Source of the DNA: Rutpela maculata
Taxonomy: Eukaryota > Arthropoda > Insecta > Coleoptera > Cerambycidae
Reading direction: 5' to 3'
Length of the DNA stretch: 64,000 nucleotides
NCBI GenBank assembly: GCA_936432065.2
Contig: OW386287.2
Span: 88,455,688 to 88,519,687 of the forward strand
The stretch's first letter is position 1. Each line of letters opens with the position of its first letter. Made by a program: the position numbers and the translations under genes. Under the pieces are notes generated by a model. The model was given only the letters and a program-made list of their open reading frames with translations. It was not told the DNA's origin and did not search any database. Below are positions 33,199 through 43,886 of the stretch, in pieces.

Positions 33199-33395
33199 CA
33201 GGTTCGGACCGGACAGGCTGGCAATCAGGCAAATGCCCGCCGAGGACCCACAAAAAAATGAAGGTCTTTTTAAGCAATTAAATTAATATAAAATAAAAAT
33301 TTGTTTTGTATTATGCCGCTGTGAAAAATGGGCTAGAACTGGTGCTGATCAAATCAAGTTACCCGGTATCAAAATGATTTTCAAGTCCGGGCCTG
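33199..33395. mobile_element. Small hAT MITE, CAGG..CGGAC ends
   Basis: The ends CAGGTTCGGACCGG and inverted CAGGCCCGGACTTG are flanked by AAAATCGG (33191-33198) and AAAATAGG (33396-33403), an 8-bp TSD with one mismatch. 197 bp, no ORF. Confidence 0.75.
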
Positions 33396-33726
33396 AAAAT
33401 AGGTAAGTATTTTGCTGGTTGTGGGTTCGGGTATTATTCATCATTATTGTTAGTTAACTTAACGAACCCTGTAGTGGAGCATAGGGCATCTAGTGAAGGT
33501 CGGGAAGCCAAATTTTGCCGTTTTTGGACGAGTATTTGCTGCAGCTACGAAACCCCCGTTTTCGAGGGTGCTGAATCCCAAAAAAATAGTGGGAGAAGTT
33601 TTTAACCACCTTTAAACGGCCAAAAACCATCAATTTTCGCTATTTTTCGATGGTGGGATGATTATGCGTGTTTGGGAAGGAATTAATTAAAGTTTTTATG
33701 AAGGTTTATTGACAAGGGAAGGTCTG

Positions 33727-35240
33727 AGTCAGGGTAAAGGGCGGTAGCAGTCCCTGGGGGCTGTGACAACCCTTCCATGGGGTGGAAAATTGACTTTTCT
33801 CTCTTTTAGTTTTAATACTTACCTCCCCGTTTTCGAGGGCGCTGAAAAAAATAATCAATTACGTTTTCAACTCTTTCACCTACCTCAAACGGGCAAAAAC
33901 CCAAAGAGTTCATACATTCGTAAAAAAAAACACAACAAAAATACAATAGGAAGGTAATTTCGAATTCACGCGGGTTCTCGGTAACCGAGTGAAGACACGA
34001 TCTCTCCACGCAGATTCCACGCAGCATATACCGAGAATTGAGGCAAGAAGCGGAGGCGCGTGCTAGTCCACGCGGAGAATTTCTCTGCCTTTATACTTTG
34101 ACTTTTGACCATTGTCGGCTTCAATACACTACAATAACTTTCTAATGTCAGAAAATGTTTAAATGCGTTAGAAGACGATTCTAGTTTGCTTATTGGATGC
34201 GAGATGTTCTTGAATCCTGGTGCATCACCGGTTGAACTTTGTAATTTATCATCAAAATTAGTATGGTATAGTAAAAAAAATCCACCCCTCGACAATTTTA
34301 ACTCTATTCGATACAAATTTATGCATGCACACGAGAGCAAAAATATTCATGTTTGTACGCTACCTCGCACTGAACAGATGATTAGAAAACACGCCATGGG
34401 TGTGTATTTGCAATGTCATGCCTGGTTCTCAAATGAACCATCAGATCTTGTTAGGCAATTATAGAAAAGTACACTCGTTTTCTTTCTGCTTCAGTTATTT
34501 CCTATACCTAAAGCATTCAGTGTGCCTTCCAGTTTGTCATTAATTTCAATGGATAGCATGAACCAATTATCTAAAATCAAAACTTTCGGAAATTGATCCC
34601 AGAGACTTCTTTTTTAAGGAATATAATTGTAGTTGAAAGAATTTAGATTTCATCCCTCAAATTAACATGTACGCTTCTGATACGGAAACGGGCGATGAAT
34701 GTGATAAAGGAGAAGACGAGAGTGTTGAATGTGATGTGCATTTTGAAGAATGTAATTCTATTTGTGAGCGACCTAGGTTACATTCATTAGCTGTCGTATA
34801 AAAAATATGTCATTGAATTATTACAAAAATATTCTATTTACATTGTTTATCGAAAGAACGAAAATTTCCACCCCTTGGAAAATGGATTATTCATGATTTC
34901 ATTCACCTATTGTCCGATATCCAGATTAAGAAAGATTGTTACCGTCCTCCCCTGACATAACCATTCCCTTGTCACCAAATCCTAGTAAAAACTAAATAAT
35001 TTCCTTCAAAATACGCATGATCAACGCTACTACGGTAAAAACTAAAAAAGGGTAGTTTTTGCCCTTTCGGGAAGAGTTGAAGACGTAATCGACCATTTTT
35101 TGCGAGTTCAGGGAATTCGAAAACGGAAGGAGAGGTAACTTAAAACTAAAAGAGAAAACAAGACAATTTCACACCCCTTGGAAGGGTTGTAACAACTCCC
35201 AACTCCCAGTGGCTACTGCCCCCTTCACCCTACACTGTAT
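33727..35240. mobile_element. Element with inverted arms and a degraded gene fragment
   Basis: The arms, about 33735-33905 and 35060-35235, are inverted diverged copies: GGGTRAAGGG, CAACCCTTCCA-GGGG, TTTTCTCTTTTAGTTTTAA, TTTTCGA and CAACTCTTC. A further direct partial copy of the arm (CCCCGTTTTCGAGGGTGCTG) lies outside at 33550. TSD not resolved. Confidence 0.5.
34186..34464 (+). pseudogene. Coding fragment of an unclassified repeat
   Basis: The frame encodes about 92 residues. The C-terminal part (IHVCTLPRTEQMIRKHAMGV then YLQCHAWF) resembles an LPPTxxAxxxHxxRVYxQxxxW motif that I recall from repeat-derived insect proteins of unknown function. An acidic, cysteine-containing stretch follows at 34670-34790 in another frame. 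The role is unknown. Stops and frame changes suggest decay. Lying between the two inverted arms, it was probably this element's gene. Confidence 0.4.
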
Positions 35241-35776
35241 TAAAAAATAAATATAATGTATTACTTAATAAATAAAATATCATTACTCTTATATAAAGTA
35301 TGTTCTGCCATGATTAAGATAAGAAATAAACGGAAACACGCCTCTTTTAATTAAGATTTCTAACTCTTGTGATATAGTTACGCGAATCACCCCCAACTGG
35401 AATGGCGCGGAGTTTATTGTCGTGGTTAATACCAAGGTAACAGATAAACAGAACAGTACTTTGAATTTATCTATCAATGTCACGAAGGACGGGCTATGCG
35501 TCCACCAATGCATAAGATATTCCTATCTTGACGCAAAAAGAATAAAATTTTTTAATTTACCAGAAATGTCATCAAGTTTCTACCTCTAGTATTATCTTGT
35601 TCATTCTAATACGCAAAAACCTGAAGTACAGCTCTGTAGTACTCTTGTCAGCAAGTAATAGCTGACTTTGATATTTTCATCGCCGGTTTTTATAGCCTTT
35701 TTTATTCGCACTAAACATTTGTAGACTACTCCAATAATTATCGTTTTCTTTCTAGGTATTTTCAACTAGTTGAAGA
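35241..35776. other. Non-coding spacer
   Basis: No gene or element end is recognised. Confidence 0.4.
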
Positions 35777-35777
35777 A

Positions 35778-36290
35778 TGTTATTACCAGAAGAGAGAATA
35801 GCTGTCATCGAGACACGGGGCATCAAATAAAGCTATTAGAATTGAGTTTATAAATCCTGGTTCTATAAGAGCAAATATTCGACTTCTGAATTCCAAGGAA
35901 CAGGAAGCATAGCAGACGAACAACGTTCAGATAGGCCGTTACATCTGAAGATACCGTGCAAAGTGCCATGTCGTCGCGTTGCTATTCAAAAGTTGAATTT
36001 GGCTGCTTATCTGCTCATAATGGCGTTTCTTGTCTGCTTACGTGACCATAGACATGCCTCATCACCGAATAAAATGTTAGCCGTTAACTTGTCGTGGTTT
36101 GTGGCCTCCAAAAAATCCTAACACATAGCTTGCCTTGCTGCATAATCTTTTTCATGTTTGTATAGCACTCTTAAAATGACCTAACAACAGATATTCTTTC
36201 CTCTAATATTAACGATGCCCCTAGAAAGAAAACGAGAATTAGTTAGGTTTCCACTAAAATGGATCGAGACTCTATGTGCACCCTGTATAT
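35778..36290. pseudogene. Rearranged Tc1/mariner-like transposase fragments
   Basis: On the plus strand MLLPEERIAVIETRG, then a GSIADEQRSDRP block near 35910-35945, match the N-terminal helix-turn-helix and linker of mariner-type transposases. From about 36190 down to 35995 on the minus strand, sequence including NHDKLTANILFGDEACLWS resembles the region around the first catalytic Asp. The two parts are therefore inverted relative to each other, with stops throughout. Assignment is by motif only. Confidence 0.5.
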
Positions 36291-36662
36291 ACCCTCGAAC
36301 GAGAATCATCTTCAGTGCCGGTTTACCCACTAGGCACGTGCCTAGGGGCGCTGACGCTCTGAGGGGCGCCGAAGGCGATCCTCAATAACAATAATTCTGG
36401 AAAAAAAACGAATTTTTAAATCCAAAACATAAATGCAGAGACGCCCGTAATACCTACCTACTATTTAGTGTTAATTCTTAATTCATCATAAAAGCGAACA
36501 GCAAACATCAAATGGACAATGATAATGAAGGATTTAATTAGATTTTGGATTGGAGGAATGCTAAAATTTATTAGATCTAACATAGAAGTCGCTTTACGAA
36601 TATTTATAAGTTTGGCAGTTACGAACTGTACAGGGGAGAGATCTTTTTCAACATTAAAATAT

Positions 36663-37106
36663 TGTCACGTGTTTCCACCCTTAGGAAACTACCCCTTGCA
36701 AATTCCGTGGGTTCCAAAAATTATAACAAGAGATGTCCACTAACACACTTTATTAAATATTTACTGGATACTTCACAATACTATTATTAATTTAAATACA
36801 CTTTACTGACTAAAAATCACAATGTTTATCGCTTTGTATTCTTAACCTCACTTTCTATACTTTCTGAACTACTGAACTACTCGCCGAGAATGAGGTTGGT
36901 CTTTTATACCTCAAAATGACAGATCTCGATTTTTCTGTGATGACGCCACTATTCTCTAGATAATTCCAGATGTCACCAGAACTACTTCTGGTAGGTTTCT
37001 CGAGTAGGTGCAAATACACTACATTCAGACATTCGATCTGTTGAAGTCTGCCTACTTTTTAGTAACCAACATAACCTTAAATTTTAAGGGGTTGCAACAT
37101 ATTACA
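36663..37106 (-). repeat. 3' LTR of the Gypsy element
   Basis: In element orientation it runs TGTAATATGTTGCAACCCCT ... GTGGAAACACGTGACA and contains a TATAAAAG box-like site (about 36903-36910). It is nearly identical to 40203-40646. Confidence 0.93.
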
Positions 37107-37121
37107 CTGCCCCCTCCTTAA
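37107..37121 (-). other. Polypurine tract
   Basis: The minus strand reads AAGGAGGGGGCAG directly before the TG of the 3' LTR, the expected position for plus-strand priming. Confidence 0.75.
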
Positions 37122-37267
37122 GCCTGAACGTCCCGGTCAGGCAATTCAGCCTCTTTCACATACTTCGCCAGTCTGTCCAAATGCACGATCTTCATCTTGG
37201 ACTTTTTGCTTCGTTGAATCCGATAAACGACATCATTAATTCGGGTAATAACAGTATACGGTCCATC

Positions 37268-39787
37268 TCAAGGAGGTTGAAGTTTCGGGGATCTCCATTC
37301 CTTCCGCTGTGGGTTGTACAACCAAACCAGATCCCCCACCTTGAATCCCCCTGTACTGGCATTCTGATCATAACGAGCCTTCAAGTGGTTACTAGTTCTG
37401 TTCATCTGCTCTCGATCATTCTTTGGCTGTTCTCGACTTCCATTTCTGTAGTTGCTCATCGAAAATGGTTCTCCACGGGCAGCACAATTTTTACACTTGT
37501 GACACCAAGCCTCCACATCCTGGCGACTATTGACCCAATAAAATCGTTCTCGTACTTTATTCAGGGTCTTGTTTATGCCGAAGTGTCTGCTGGACGTTTC
37601 ATTATGTGCTTCCTGGAGTACTTCTGGTATTCGACACCTGGGAATCACTAGACGCATGGCAACCTGCTTCCCATCTGGGCTTTCCCATGCTCTCCTCAAA
37701 AGCCCATCTACGACCGTAAGTGAATCCCATTGTGACCATAAAGCCTTCAGCCCCACTTCTTTGTTGGAAACATCCTTCCATGCTGGACGCGTTCCCTCTT
37801 CTTTTGCTCTCAACATGAATCCGATTTCTACATCGCGCAATTGCTCTTGCCTCAGAGTTTTCTTTGACCAACTCTCTGGAAGATCGACCTTGACAGTGTT
37901 GACTTCAACCATGTTCGACAATCTTTCCACCTGAAGGTAGCGCTTGCAATCTTCTTTATCTGGGTTTCTGGATAATGCAGGAGTCTTGACTGCCTGCGTT
38001 GTCAACAGCCTGGTTTTCTCGCATTGGTCGTTCACTTTTGACAAAATAAATTGTTCGTTCCCAATCCTTAAGACTCGCTTTCCTACGTCAACAATAAATC
38101 CATACTGTTCCATAATGTCCAGTCCCAAAATGAAGTCATCCGTGATGTCAGCCACGATGACCCTGTGGTCGAACCTTAACTGTCCAATCTGCAAACCCAG
38201 GTCTACTTCTCCATGAACCGTAGCCCTGTCCCCCGTAGCTGTCCGGACGATCACTTCATTTTGCCTCTTGGTAATCTTTATGCCCGATATAAATCCTGGC
38301 CGTACTATTGATGACGTAGTACCTGTGTCGATGGTAAACAAACATTTTCTTCCATTCACATGGCCTTGTAACAATAGACTATTCGAAATTACTCGAAGCT
38401 GGGAAATCTTTATTTCTCTGGGGTCACTGCATTCCCTAGCCAGAACAACCCCCCTGGTATAGTTTTCCTGCTTCTCTTCAACATTCACAGCATTTACTCG
38501 ACTCTCCGAATTCTGCTGTCGACAGTCTCGCTTCATGTGTCCTACCTTGCCGCAGTTGAAACATTTAATACCTCCGCTCGGCTTTCCTCTATTTTGTTGT
38601 TTTTCTTGCTTTCCGAGGCCATCCAATTTATCACATAATTTGGTGAACATTTTCTGCATCTCCGTCAACATAGGGTTCTGGTTCATTTCTGGTTGCGATT
38701 CTTCGAGAGTCACAGCTCGCACTCTCGACCTTGGAGTATCTCTGTAGGCGGCTTCTACTTCCAGTGCATGCACCAAAGCTTCGCTACTACTTTGGTGTCT
38801 CGTCAGCCTCAGAACTCGCCTGACCTCTTCGTCCCTTATACCATCTAAAAAGGCCCCTACGGCTAATTGTTCCTGGAATTCTTTAGGTGCATTTGGATAC
38901 GCCAGGTGTGCCAGTCTCTCTATCGCAGCTTCAAATTCTTGTAAACTTTCCCCAGCTTTTTGCATCCGGGATTTCAGCTGAGCCTGGTATAATTGTGCGA
39001 GATGTTGGTCGCCATATCTTAAGTCCAATGCAGCTTCCAAGACTTTTAAGTCCCTTTGTTTATCCACTGGGATAGTTTGAAGCAACTCTGAGGCCTGGCC
39101 CCTTAACGCCAGAACTAATGCCATGGCCTTTTCCTCATTATCCCAGTTGTTCGCACACGCTGCTCCCTCAAACTGCCTCTTGTACGTTGTCCATGAGCTT
39201 TGGCCGTCAAAGGAAGGAGGTTTTAGTCGCTGACCTGATGATACCATCTGCTGGCTTCCTCTATCTCTCAACTGTCGTTTAAGTCGCTCCACTTCTCCTT
39301 CGAACTCACTCATCTTTCCTTTGATCTGACTGATTTCGGTCTCAACTACACCTACTTTGTCTTCTACCTTATCTACTTTTTCTTCTACCTTGTTTATCTC
39401 TTCTTTAACTTCACATTTTAGTACTTCATTGGCAGAAATGATAGTGTCTTGTTGTATTTTCATTTGTTCATTCAGAATTTTCCTTAATTCTTCTTGGCGT
39501 CTTTCTTGTTCCTCTTTCTCCTCTTGACGTCGTCTTTCTTGCTCTTCTTTCTCCTCTTGCTGTCGTATCTTCAGGTCTTCCATAATTTTTCTCAATTCGT
39601 TTTTTTCTTCTTGACGTCTTCTCTCTTCATCCTCTTTTTCTTTCTGACGTCGCTTTTCTTCCTCTTGACGTCTTTTCTCCTGTTCTTCTTTATCTTCCTG
39701 GCGTTGCTGCGCCATCATCCTCGTAAGCTCTGCAAGTAGATCCTGCATTTGTTTCTCTCCTGCCATACTTCTTGTTGTTACGGGCAT
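37268..39787 (-). CDS. Gag-protease-truncated integrase polyprotein of the Gypsy element (839 aa)
   Basis: Residues 1-170 are a Glu/Lys/Arg/Gln-rich coiled coil. Residues 190-360 are gag capsid-like (KPPSFDGQSSW at 189-199, LQEFEAAIERLAHL near 282-295). The CCHC zinc knuckle CFNCGKVGHMKRDC is at 409-422. A retropepsin-type aspartic protease follows, with FTIDTGTTSS (Asp487) and a DFILGLDIMEQYG segment at 551-563. It then passes straight to the pre-integrase spacer, the HHCC zinc region (H728, H735, C765, C768) and the integrase C-terminus (FKVGDLVWLYNPQ, 815-827). Reverse transcriptase, RNase H and the DDE core are missing, yet the frame stays open. The ORF stops at TGA where copy 2 has TGG; coding similarity continues downstream to about 37125. 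The Met start at 39787 leaves a 415-bp leader after the 5' LTR. Confidence 0.9.
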   Translation of the reverse strand: MPVTTRSMAGEKQMQDLLAELTRMMAQQRQEDKEEQEKRRQEEEKRRQKEKEDEERRRQEEKNELRKIMEDLKIRQQEEKEEQERRRQEEKEEQERRQEELRKILNEQMKIQQDTIISANEVLKCEVKEEINKVEEKVDKVEDKVGVVETEISQIKGKMSEFEGEVERLKRQLRDRGSQQMVSSGQRLKPPSFDGQSSWTTYKRQFEGAACANNWDNEEKAMALVLALRGQASELLQTIPVDKQRDLKVLEAALDLRYGDQHLAQLYQAQLKSRMQKAGESLQEFEAAIERLAHLAYPNAPKEFQEQLAVGAFLDGIRDEEVRRVLRLTRHQSSSEALVHALEVEAAYRDTPRSRVRAVTLEESQPEMNQNPMLTEMQKMFTKLCDKLDGLGKQEKQQNRGKPSGGIKCFNCGKVGHMKRDCRQQNSESRVNAVNVEEKQENYTRGVVLARECSDPREIKISQLRVISNSLLLQGHVNGRKCLFTIDTGTTSSIVRPGFISGIKITKRQNEVIVRTATGDRATVHGEVDLGLQIGQLRFDHRVIVADITDDFILGLDIMEQYGFIVDVGKRVLRIGNEQFILSKVNDQCEKTRLLTTQAVKTPALSRNPDKEDCKRYLQVERLSNMVEVNTVKVDLPESWSKKTLRQEQLRDVEIGFMLRAKEEGTRPAWKDVSNKEVGLKALWSQWDSLTVVDGLLRRAWESPDGKQVAMRLVIPRCRIPEVLQEAHNETSSRHFGINKTLNKVRERFYWVNSRQDVEAWCHKCKNCAARGEPFSMSNYRNGSREQPKNDREQMNRTSNHLKARYDQNASTGGFKVGDLVWLYNPQRKEWRSPKLQPP

Positions 39788-40202
39788 ACGATGAAATTAA
39801 AATAAAATAAATTTAACTGTCACGTCAATATCGGCAATGGAACTTTCCAGAAAAATCTAGAAACAGCACGAAAAAGTCTTATCCAGAGTCTTTTGTCACT
39901 ATCCAGTCCAGAGAATTTAATAATCTCCACTAATGTCCAAATAGAAAAGTTCTAGAAATTTTCACGCACTAAATGAGTCTTTTTCAGTGTCTCTATCACT
40001 TCTCAGTTCAAAGGAATTAATTATCACACTAATGTCCTAATAAAATGTTCTACAATGTCTCAAAAATGCACTTAATACTATTTTCCTGTTCGAAAATAAC
40101 CCTCAAACAATGTCCAGTAAATTAGTCCTCCGTGCTAGCTCGAACACTCCAGCACAACTTCAGAGCTCCTCTTGTCATAAAATTCCGCTTCTGACACTAA
40201 TT

Positions 40203-40646
40203 TGTCACGTGTTTCCACCCTTAGGAAACTACCCCTTGCAAATTCCGTGGGTTCCAAAAATTATAACAAGAGATGTCCACTAACACACTTTATTAAATAT
40301 TTACTGGATACTTCACAATACTATTATTAATTTAAATACACTTTACTGACTAAAAATCACAATGTTTATCGCTTTGTATTCTTAACCTCACTTTCTATAC
40401 TTTCTGAACTACTGAACTACTCGCCGAGAATGCGGTCGGTCTTTTATACCTAAAAATGACAGATCTCGATTTTTCTGTGATGACGCCACTATTCTCTAGA
40501 TAATTCCAGATGTCACCAGAACTACTTCTGGTAGGTTTCTCGAGTAGGTGCAAATACACTACATTCAGACATTCGATCTGTTGAAGTCTGCCTACTTTTT
40601 AGTAACCAACATAACCTTAAATTTTAAGGGGTTGCAACATATTACA
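40203..40646 (-). repeat. 5' LTR of the Gypsy element
   Basis: Identical to the 3' LTR apart from about three substitutions. In element orientation it carries the TATAAAAG box-like site. The bases just downstream (TTAGTGTCAGAAGCGG on the minus strand) occupy the primer-binding-site position; the priming tRNA was not identified. Confidence 0.92.
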
Positions 40647-40763
40647 ATATGTAAAAAATTATTTAAGAAATTCGTTAGAAAACGAAAGACTAAGTGAATT
40701 AGCCCTCCTACACTTAAATAGTGACCTGTTAGATACAATAGACTCCAACAGCATAATATAGAC

Positions 40764-42972
40764 TAGTTCACAAGTTCAAAGCCGTGTTAATGCTTGATAA
40801 AGCTCGTAAAAATATGAGTCAGGGCTCACTGGATTCGGAATGACGTCTAGAAAAATGTGCAAAAGTTTCAAACCCGCACATAAACAATTGCAGTAGTTAT
40901 AAACAAATGAAGATTGAAAAAATAACGAGTTTCGTTTTTTGCAAATAACTCGAAAACTATTAATATTTAAGAAGTTTTAAAGAAAGCTTCTTAAAGAGGA
41001 AGAAATTTCCAATAAAAAAGTCCCAACTCCCGAAACTCTATGTCTATTATTAATAATTACTTCCACGTCCAGTGGAAGTATAGTAACGACAAAAAAATTT
41101 TAAAAAATTTTTATTGTCCAAATAGGCTTAAAATGTCATGAAACGTCGAGATTTTAAGTTTGAGCGAAAAAAAATTTCTGTCTGTCTGTCGGTCTGTCTG
41201 TCTGTCTGTCGGTCTGTCTGTCTGTAACTTTTTTTTGTGCGCACGTTTACTCTGGAACCGTTTAAGATATTGACTTGAAATTTGGTACACATATGTACTT
41301 TAACGAGATCTAGAACTAGATTATATTTTCATCTTGTTCCGTCGAAGGGTTGGGGGGTAAATTGGGGTAGATTTAGGGTAAATGGGTAAATCAAGCAGGT
41401 AAGAGTCCATGAAATTGGTATTTAGTATATACAAGAGAAGCTAAGGTCTCAAAAAAATTTTTGGCACTAGCCACCCCCATTACCACCCCCACCTCCTTAT
41501 TAAAGGGGATGAAAAAAAATTGTGATTTAGTGTATGTACAGGAACCAGAAACCTCAAAATATTTTTTTACTTCATCCACCCCCCACTACCACCCCCCTAT
41601 CACCACCACCACCCCACTACCGATGTGGGGTATCGTTTTATGGGTTTTTGGGGTAGAGGATTTCAAATATTATATTATTAAAGTTCCATAAACAATTATT
41701 GTCACATACAAAGTTTTTTCGTTGTGAGTGACTTGGATAGAGAATCTGGATGTGGAAGTAGTGATTCCTTGGGCAGCGGTTTTTTAATTTAATGTTGAAA
41801 ATAGAGGTCTGCGCGGCGAACACTAAGCCGTTCGATTCTCTGAAACTGTCCGTAATAAGTAAAAATATTTTTTATGTTATTAAATATTAATTTAAAAATT
41901 TTAAAAAATATGGTATTATTTAGACACTTAAGGAACAATATCCCGTTGGAAAAAACTGTTTCACCGATTTTTCATAAAATCAGCCTATTGTTAATTAACA
42001 ATTTATTTTTTTAGAGTTTTCGTTTATATTTCGGATAATTGTTAAACAAAAGCCACTAAAATTATTTCACTTCGTGGAGACCTTATGTCAACTATACTTT
42101 ATGGGACCATGACATTGTGATGTTTTTAATTGTTATAGTCTATTAGTTATTAATTATTTAACCTAACAAAAAACTAAAAAATGAAAAAGTGAGGTTGACA
42201 TTTTTTTTTATTAATTTTAATTATTATTATGACTGTTTTTATATTTAAAAATACTATAGGATTACATAAACTTTAAATTTTTATTGCTATTTGTTTAAAT
42301 AAATTTTATAAACAAATAGATAAATTACGTATTTTTGAAAAAAAAAAAATTGCATTATATTTGTTATAAAATATTATGATTAAAAAAACATTTTTTTTCT
42401 TAAAAAATTTTTTAATTGTTTAAAATCATTTTTTTCCTTTTTTCATTATTCAAACAAATTATTAAGAACAAATTTTATTCTTAAAATTCATTATTTGCAA
42501 TTCTTTACAACGTGGAAAAAAGAAAAAAAAATTGGTTGATAATTTATTTGTTTATTTAATAAACAATTTGTTATTAACAATCGCCGAATGTGTTTTTATT
42601 CTTTTTAGATAGAAAAAAATAACAAAAACAACCGTATACATAAACATGTCAAAAAAAAAATTAAATTTAAAATTCTATAAAAAATATTTAAAACTAGAGT
42701 TTCGGGAGTTGGGACTTTTTTATTAGAAATTTCTTCCTTCTTTAAGAATCTTTCTTCAAAATTTCTTAAATATTAATAGTTTTCGAGTTATTTGCAAAAA
42801 ACGAAACTCGTTATTTTTTCAATCTTCATTTGTTTATAACTTTTGCAATTGTTTATGAGCGGGTTTGAAATTTTTGCACATTTTTCTAGACGTCATTCCG
42901 TATCCAATGAGCCCTCACCCATACTTTTACGAGCTCTATCAAGCATTAACACGGCTTTGAACTTGTGAACTA
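40764..42972. mobile_element. Foldback element with arms of about 275 bp
   Basis: The arms 40764-41040 and 42694-42972 are inverted copies (TAGTTCACAAGTTCAAAGCC, AACGAGTTTCGTTTTTTGC, AAGTCCCAACTCCCGAAACT) with roughly 90 percent identity. It inserted at the stop codon of the hAT relic. The interior is very AT-rich and contains an interspersed-family copy. TSD unresolved. Confidence 0.75.
41058..41785 (+). mobile_element. Interspersed HINE-like element, copy 4
   Basis: Complete in the reference orientation: TACTTCCACGTCCAGTGGAA at the start and GGGCAGCGGTTTTTT at the end, with a CTGT array with GG interruptions at 41178-41226. Confidence 0.78.
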
Positions 42973-43491
42973 ATCTAATAGATCAGTTTGCATCTGAGAA
43001 AGCAAGAAACAAGATTTTTTAAGTCTGCAAAGACAATTTGTTTTGTTTTGTGTGTTTCGTTTTATTTAATGAAATGTTTCTAGAACCTAGATTTGTTTAT
43101 TGTTAATTATTTTTTATTATTTGTTGGCTTTTTTAGTTGTATAGTTTTTGTTGAACCGTTTTTCCAAGTCTTTTTTGTTTGCTGTTTTTTTGTCCTATAC
43201 GTATGTTTTTCAATAAAATATAACAAAAATGAGTTTTTCATCTGTACTTACTTTTAAACAAATGTAGGTTAGTTCAGGTTCGTCTTAAGATAACAAAATT
43301 AAAATTAAAGAGCAATAAAACCCCCAAAAAATCATTTTTTGGCGAACTATTCAAAGTGCTGCAAAAAATTTTCGCCTGCGACGAATTTGCCTGTGACTAG
43401 CTTTCGCCTTCGGCGCCATTTCAATTAGCGATTAAGGGGGGCGCCAAAAAATTTAGTGCCTAGGGGCGCACAAATTCATAAATCGGCACTG

Positions 43492-43886
43492 GTTATCTTA
43501 TTTAAACTAGAAGAGAGTTTTACGGATACGAACGGGCGCAGAGCTTAACTGCAAGGCCCTTATCTTTTATTTTAGAGAAGACAACGACAAGACAATTTAT
43601 TCATAATCAAATTTTAATGATATGTGTTGTGGCCATCTATTCGAATTATATTGTTAGCTTTCTTTAATAACAATTTAAAAACAAATTATGTTTTTAAAAA
43701 TTACGCCAGGCCCCCCGTATGGGGAGGGACTATTGGGTACTGACTTTAGGGGCCCATCAGAGATGTTGACAAAAAATATTTTTTCACATTTGTCCCCCCT
43801 CGCTCATCAATTATTAAGCGCGGGGGCCTGCCAGAGGTGTTGACAAATCATTTTTTTTTCAAATTTCTCCCCCCACTCATCAATTA
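43492..43886. other. Non-coding spacer with repeated GGGGCC(C/T)-type blocks
   Basis: Segments such as GCTCATCAATTATTAAGCGC recur at 43803 and, in diverged form, on both sides of the palindromic MITE. It is probably old hAT-like sequence. No gene. Confidence 0.4.

Larger units (their letters stand above)
36663..40646 (-). mobile_element. Gypsy-type LTR retrotransposon, young, internally deleted
   Basis: Two 444-bp LTRs flank a minus-strand internal region, with a 4-bp TSD, ATAT (36659-36662 and 40647-40650). By my reading the LTRs differ at only three positions, all near 36891-36912 / 40431-40452. A purine-rich tract lies next to the 3' LTR. The 839-codon ORF lacks reverse transcriptase, RNase H and the integrase core, so movement must have relied on enzymes from another element. 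It sits inside a hAT transposase relic. Confidence 0.93.
36519..40760 (+). pseudogene. hAT transposase C-terminus split by the Gypsy insertion
   Basis: Before the insertion (36519-36662) the frame reads ...VALRIFISLAVTNCTGERSF then STLKY. After it (from 40651) the frame resumes with VKNYLRNSLENERLSELALL and ends at a TAG at 40758-40760. This is the hATC dimerisation region, whose usual form is (A)ERSFSxLKxIKxYLRxxMxxxRLxxLAxL. Dropping the LTR element and one ATAT restores the frame exactly across the junction. The upstream catalytic part is missing, so the gene was already truncated. Confidence 0.85.
36313..43491 (+). mobile_element. Old hAT element with CAGTGCCGRTTTA ends, multiply interrupted
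   Basis: The left end CAGTGCCGGTTTACCCA and inverted right end CAGTGCCGATTTATGAA, with the shared subterminal GTGCCTAGGGGCGC, define it. The flanks ATCATCTT (36305-36312) and GTTATCTT (43492-43499) differ only by two transitions, consistent with an aged 8-bp TSD. It retains the end of its transposase gene (36519-40760, split by a Gypsy element) and contains a foldback element. The original core was probably near 1 kb or the remnant of a longer autonomous element. Confidence 0.8.

Noticed and set aside
37181..39739. Plus-strand frames across the Gypsy element, including a 156-codon and a 121-codon one.
   Set aside because: They are antisense shadows of the 839-codon polyprotein; the Leu/Phe/Ser-rich stretch at 39494-39739 is the complement of the Glu/Arg/Gln coiled coil.
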